This document shows, one piece after another, positions 62,001 to 64,000 of a stretch of DNA of 64,000 bases. A model generated the notes under the pieces. That model was not told where the DNA came from. It did not search any database and saw nothing but the letters and a program-made list of their open reading frames with translations. The stretch comes from Anthopleura xanthogrammica (lineage: Eukaryota; Cnidaria; Anthozoa; Actiniaria; Actiniidae): assembly GCA_964019055.1 (NCBI GenBank), contig OZ025211.1, positions 1,113,135-1,177,134 on the forward strand, written 5' to 3'. The translations under genes were made by a program, and so were the position numbers. The stretch's first letter is position 1. Every line of letters starts with the position of its first letter.

Positions 62001-62416
62001 GTTTGGTTGTTGCTTGCAGTGTCGATATAGCATGTTGGTTAGGTTTGATCTTTGCTAGACTCTGTGTTACATCATGTTAAGTGAATAGGAGTATAGCCTG
62101 ATACTGGTCTGAGAGTGTGATAGCCTTATGCATCTCCTGGTGTGGAGAGCTTTAAGTTAAGCTAATTAATTATAGCCGATACATAATCTAAGCAAGTTTT
62201 AAAATAAGTTAATTTGTTTTCCTTGCAGTTGATCCCAAGATCTGGGACCAAGTAGTCCAACTCTACCCACGTTTGGTAGAGTGCAGCACATGCAGCTCAA
62301 ACCAAGTTAGACGAGCTTTGAAAGAAGCATTACAGGAATATGCAGACTTACTAGTACCACCTCGGGTAGACACTGGAGCTTCTGGCTCATCGGCTACTGT
62401 CAACGGCAGCACCTAG
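44054..62416 (+). CDS. MON2: MON2 homologue: Golgi/endosome trafficking scaffold (complete, 32 exons, 1721 aa)
   Basis: Exons: 44054-44161, 44365-44428, 45870-45994, 46319-46450, 47030-47159, 47706-47800, 47875-48000, 48510-48695, 49042-49166, 49905-50204, 50683-50906, 51441-51528, 51923-52268, 52351-52455, 52635-52715, 52806-52879, 53455-53542, 53845-53946, 54093-54203, 54519-54611, 54869-54951, 55179-55341, 55708-55977, 56634-57710, 58242-58362, 58585-58648, 59136-59196, 59590-59716, 60215-60322, 61075-61183, 61314-61405, 62229-62416. All phases agree and the total equals the human length within a few residues. MON2 is related to the large Arf-GEFs (DCB, HUS and HDS-type helical regions) but lacks Sec7. 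With Dopey and a P4-ATPase it acts in endosome-to-Golgi retrieval. Conserved blocks seen include [19 protein letters not shown] (start), [56 protein letters not shown] and [13 protein letters not shown]. The ATG at 44054 matches the family N-terminus. Exon 23 has a 111 bp triplicated end. Confidence 0.97.
46534..46731. mobile_element. MITE in MON2 intron 4, TIR CTGAYTCCAGACRTCT
   Basis: CTGACTCCAGACATCTAATG at the left is mirrored by GCCAGACGTCTGGAATCAG at the right; GCTTCTGTCAATCAAA and TTTGATTGACAGAAG continue the pairing. Non-coding, about 198 bp. Confidence 0.8.
49382..49540. mobile_element. MITE in MON2 intron 9, TIR ATAGACCTTTCCCAAATTC
   Basis: Left end ATAGACCTTTCCCAAATTCA and right end TGAATTTGGGAAAGGTCTAT are perfect inverted copies over about 20 bp. 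Element length about 159 bp. Confidence 0.85.
50429..50592. mobile_element. MITE in MON2 intron 10, TIR CAGGGCTCGAAATAG
   Basis: CAGGGCTCGAAATAG at the left and CTATTTCGAGCCCTG at the right are perfect inverted copies. Internal TTTTGCCTGCC blocks repeat. Confidence 0.85.
51226..51425 (+). mobile_element. tRNA-derived SINE in MON2 intron 11
   Basis: The head has box A (GGTGGTATAGCAGTTTGACC) and box B (GGTTTCGAGTCCTG) with tRNA spacing. A body with GTAAGTGAGTAGAG matches the minus-strand copy at 59872-60012. It ends only 10-20 bp before the exon 12 acceptor. Confidence 0.78.
52459..52533 (+). pseudogene. Relic duplicate of MON2 exon 14 in the following intron
   Basis: ACAGCTAAGAATGTGCAGTG, GAGC(C)CCACTCAGCCTT and a shortened CTGGCACA..ACATTACAG repeat the exon 14 sequence that ends at 52455. 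The copy has an internal deletion and its ATG has become AAG, so it would not code in frame. It begins within a few bases of the exon 14 donor. Confidence 0.8.
53244..53380 (+). mobile_element. MITE family C, copy 2 (MON2 intron 16)
   Basis: Inverted ends TAGCCGCCATGTTGGTTGAC and GATCAACCAAGATGGCGGCT. It lies about 75 bp before the exon 17 acceptor. Confidence 0.88.
54246..54372. mobile_element. MITE family D, copy 2 (MON2 intron 19)
   Basis: GCATTGTGGTCTAGCTTGGG and CCCAAGCTAGACCACAATGC are perfect inverted copies extended by TACAAAC. The left arm starts some 40 bp after the exon 19 donor. Confidence 0.9.
55362..55500. mobile_element. MITE family B, copy 2, right-truncated (MON2 intron 22)
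   Basis: Shares GGCGAATGGCGATC, ATTGGCGATTGCA(T/C)GACCGAAAG and CCTAAACAATGCCT with 3091-3352. The right inverted end is absent. Confidence 0.75.
55901..56233 (+). repeat. 111 bp in-frame triplication across the MON2 exon 23 donor
   Basis: Units start at 55901, 56012 and 56123, each 111 bp (37 codons), nearly identical. Each carries the last 77 nt of exon 23, the donor CTATGGCAG|GTAATA and about 34 nt of intron. All three can be read through without a stop, and each donor is phase 0, so using the second or third donor would add 37 or 74 residues in frame before exon 24. Confidence 0.96.
56235..56600. repeat. ATG/GAT-rich microsatellite with a local duplication (MON2 intron 23)
   Basis: GATGATGATG-type sequence encloses repeated blocks with TTGTCATGATGGCAACTATG and CCCAGCATGTGTTGTATAGTG / CAGCATGAGTTATATAGTG. 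It directly follows the exon-end triplication and precedes the long exon 24. Confidence 0.9.
57775..57850 (-). mobile_element. Probable LINE 3' tail fragment in MON2 intron 24
   Basis: On the minus strand TATCCCTCCGTAAATAAAG followed by TTATTGTATTGTATG looks like a non-LTR element end with a short-repeat tail. No coding part is present. Confidence 0.4.
57938..58070 (+). mobile_element. MITE family C, copy 3 (MON2 intron 24)
   Basis: Inverted ends ATAGCCGCCATGTTGGATGA and ATCATCCAACATGGCAGCCC. More diverged than the other copies. Confidence 0.82.
59872..60012 (-). mobile_element. tRNA-derived SINE in MON2 intron 28 (minus strand)
   Basis: On the minus strand, box B (CGGGTTCGATTCGG) follows ATCAATGCGACC, and then GTGAGTAGTGTTGTTTGTTG as in the copy at 51226. 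The downstream body has CCGAGTTCTCCGGTGTTC, shared with the fragment at 4050-4130. Confidence 0.75.
60409..60514. mobile_element. Short MITE/hairpin in MON2 intron 29
   Basis: CACTGGTCAAACACAAAGCA and TGCTTTGTGTTTGACCAGTG are perfect inverted copies; pairing continues through GAGGCTGCAAGG. The spacer is about 30 nt. Confidence 0.9.
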
Positions 62417-62759
62417 TATCGGCTAGTTGCAGAAAATTGGTTATCAAGAGTAGTTAATTTCTACTGACTTTAGACACGGACCTGGTATTCACTTGCAAAA
62501 ACTTTCAGTGAAAATCTGGCCCATCTGTTCATCATGGCCTCGTGCTCATGTAGAAGCATAAAAGCATTTTTACATGTACGAGAGGCTAGTCAGTTATTCA
62601 AATTGGTCACCATATTTTGATGGGGTGTAGAGATTGAAGGATTATATAGAATGCAATATTTCAATGGTACATTAGAAAATTGATATTACATGTTAAAGTT
62701 TAAATTGAATCTAATTGTGGTACATCTTTGATGCGACGTGACCAAGAAAGATGTTCAAC

Positions 62760-62765
62760 AATAAA
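62760..62765 (+). promoter_or_regulatory. Probable MON2 polyadenylation signal (AATAAA)
   Basis: First canonical AATAAA after the MON2 stop codon, about 345 bp downstream, in AT-rich sequence. Confidence 0.6.
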
Positions 62766-62963
62766 TTTATAAATTATATCCTCTGAAGGAATAAGTGGAA
62801 ATTATGGTTAGAAGATGAACATGCAAAAGTTTTAGTAAGATAATTCTTTTTAGATTGTGTGTAGTAGATCTTGAACAGATGCCAGGATGAACCATATTGA
62901 AAAGATCTATTCAGAACTTCCCCTCAAGTACAAAAATGCTTCACATTTTTCAAGCAAAATAAC

Positions 62964-63098
62964 ACTATAGAGCAGCCTTTGCAGCACGTCAGAATGCAGC
63001 TTAATTTGGAGGAAAAAACAATAGGTTCCAATTCTCAGGAGATGTTTGTTTTTTCCTTCAAGTTGAGCTGCTTTGACGTCGTGTGAAAGGGGTCTATA
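62964..63098 (-). mobile_element. MITE family A, copy 3
   Basis: Reverse orientation relative to 25014-25149. CTTTGCAGCACGTCAGAATG at the left and GAGCTGCTTTGACGTCGTGT at the right match its ends; the core CAATAGGTTCCAATTCTCAG is shared. Confidence 0.85.
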
Positions 63099-64000
63099 TT
63101 GCAGTGTGATAATGAACCAATGACAAATATGAACTTATCAGTGCTAAATATACCCTATGAGCAGAGGTTCAGTTTCTACTCCACTAGGAAGCAGGTTAAA
63201 AAGAGCTATTTAAATGAAAGACAAGAGATTTTGGAAATTTGGTAGTCTATTTTTACTTTCATTTCTTTCCATGGGTTTGCTGTTTGCATTCTAGTGATGG
63301 CTGCATAAGGTATCACAGAAAATTCAACATATTTTGCTTTGCCTAGCATGTCATGCAGATTGGACTATCATGATGAATTATCTTACTAATAAATTGAACC
63401 AACCAAACTTTTTCATAAGCTGTAAATAACTAACCTAACTGAAACCCTTGAAATATTAAAGTAAAACCAATCTGTTGTAACACATTTGATAAAAATGAAG
63501 AGAAAATTATATTACTAATGTCTTGGTATGATTTTTTTCTTGTCGGTAACTTGATGTACTTTCAATGAGATGAAAGAAAATGATGGAAAAATTGAAAAAA
63601 ACGACTATGTAAAATTGACAGTGCGTAACACTATACCAAGGCCACCCTAACAAGAAACTCCAGAATTCATCACTATCCTCAGTGTTATTCAGCATCAAAA
63701 ACTTAATTTTTTGAATTTGATTTAAAATTTGTTGGGGTGTCCTTGGTTAATGTAGTCACACAAAATAAGGATCATCGACAATGTTACCAAAATCCAGAGT
63801 AATTTTTTCAAAAGAAAATTTATTTTACACACACAAGATATTAAAGTGAAGTGAAATAAATGTTGAATAAAAGTGGTTTCTGTGAAAGTGTTCTCAGAAA
63901 AATATTTTAAATAATGAAACAAATGGATGATTGTGACAATGCAAAATTATAATTTGATAAGCTAAGGCTGTGTTTACCTAATGAAATTTTAACCATACAA

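Larger units (their letters stand above)
62417..64000. other. MON2 3' UTR and downstream intergenic DNA
   Basis: Contains the likely poly(A) signal and a MITE, listed separately. Otherwise AT-rich sequence with no supported ORF on either strand up to the window end. Confidence 0.6.

Overview
The window looks like nuclear DNA of an invertebrate animal. The genes are intron-rich with GT-AG introns and typical animal families (TRPC channel, ETS factors, clan 3 P450, MON2). The intergenic DNA is AT-rich and packed with MITEs, tRNA-derived SINEs, LINE tails and minisatellites. An anthozoan cnidarian (sea anemone or coral) is my best guess from style and gene content; this is inference and I do not name a species.

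Layout. (1) 960-9277, plus strand: last four coding exons of a TRPC-type channel whose membrane part lies off the left edge. Its last intron carries a 3.3 kb C-rich minisatellite, and a pentamer array follows the stop codon. (2) 12301-15241, plus strand: a complete three-exon microsomal cytochrome P450 of the CYP3-like clan (484 aa). The I-helix acidic residue is replaced by histidine. (3) 17905-38005, minus strand: three short ETS-domain factors in tandem (genes A, B and C). All share a phase 0 intron that splits the ETS domain at the same residue. Gene C has two possible first exons, and the distal one lies in a cluster of ETS-type GGAA sites. (4) 44054-62416, plus strand: a complete MON2 gene. 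I assembled 32 phase-consistent exons giving 1721 aa, almost exactly the length of human MON2. A 111 bp segment covering the end of exon 23 and its splice donor is repeated three times in frame. (5) The intervals 9.3-12.3, 15.2-17.9, 19.4-25.2, 26.4-34.5, 36.0-44.0 and 62.4-64 kb hold no gene I can support, apart from weak fragments, and are mostly repeats.

The genes do not form an operon or pathway: an ion channel, a monooxygenase, transcription factors and a Golgi/endosome trafficking scaffold are simply neighbours. The two items most worth following are the MON2 exon-end triplication, which offers three equivalent in-frame donors, and the local ETS expansion with possible autoregulation. 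Several MITE families, a SINE family and a 57 bp satellite recur in this one window, some inside MON2 and TRPC introns.

Exon boundaries were placed by hand from splice signals, reading frame and remembered family conservation. No alignment or database search was run.
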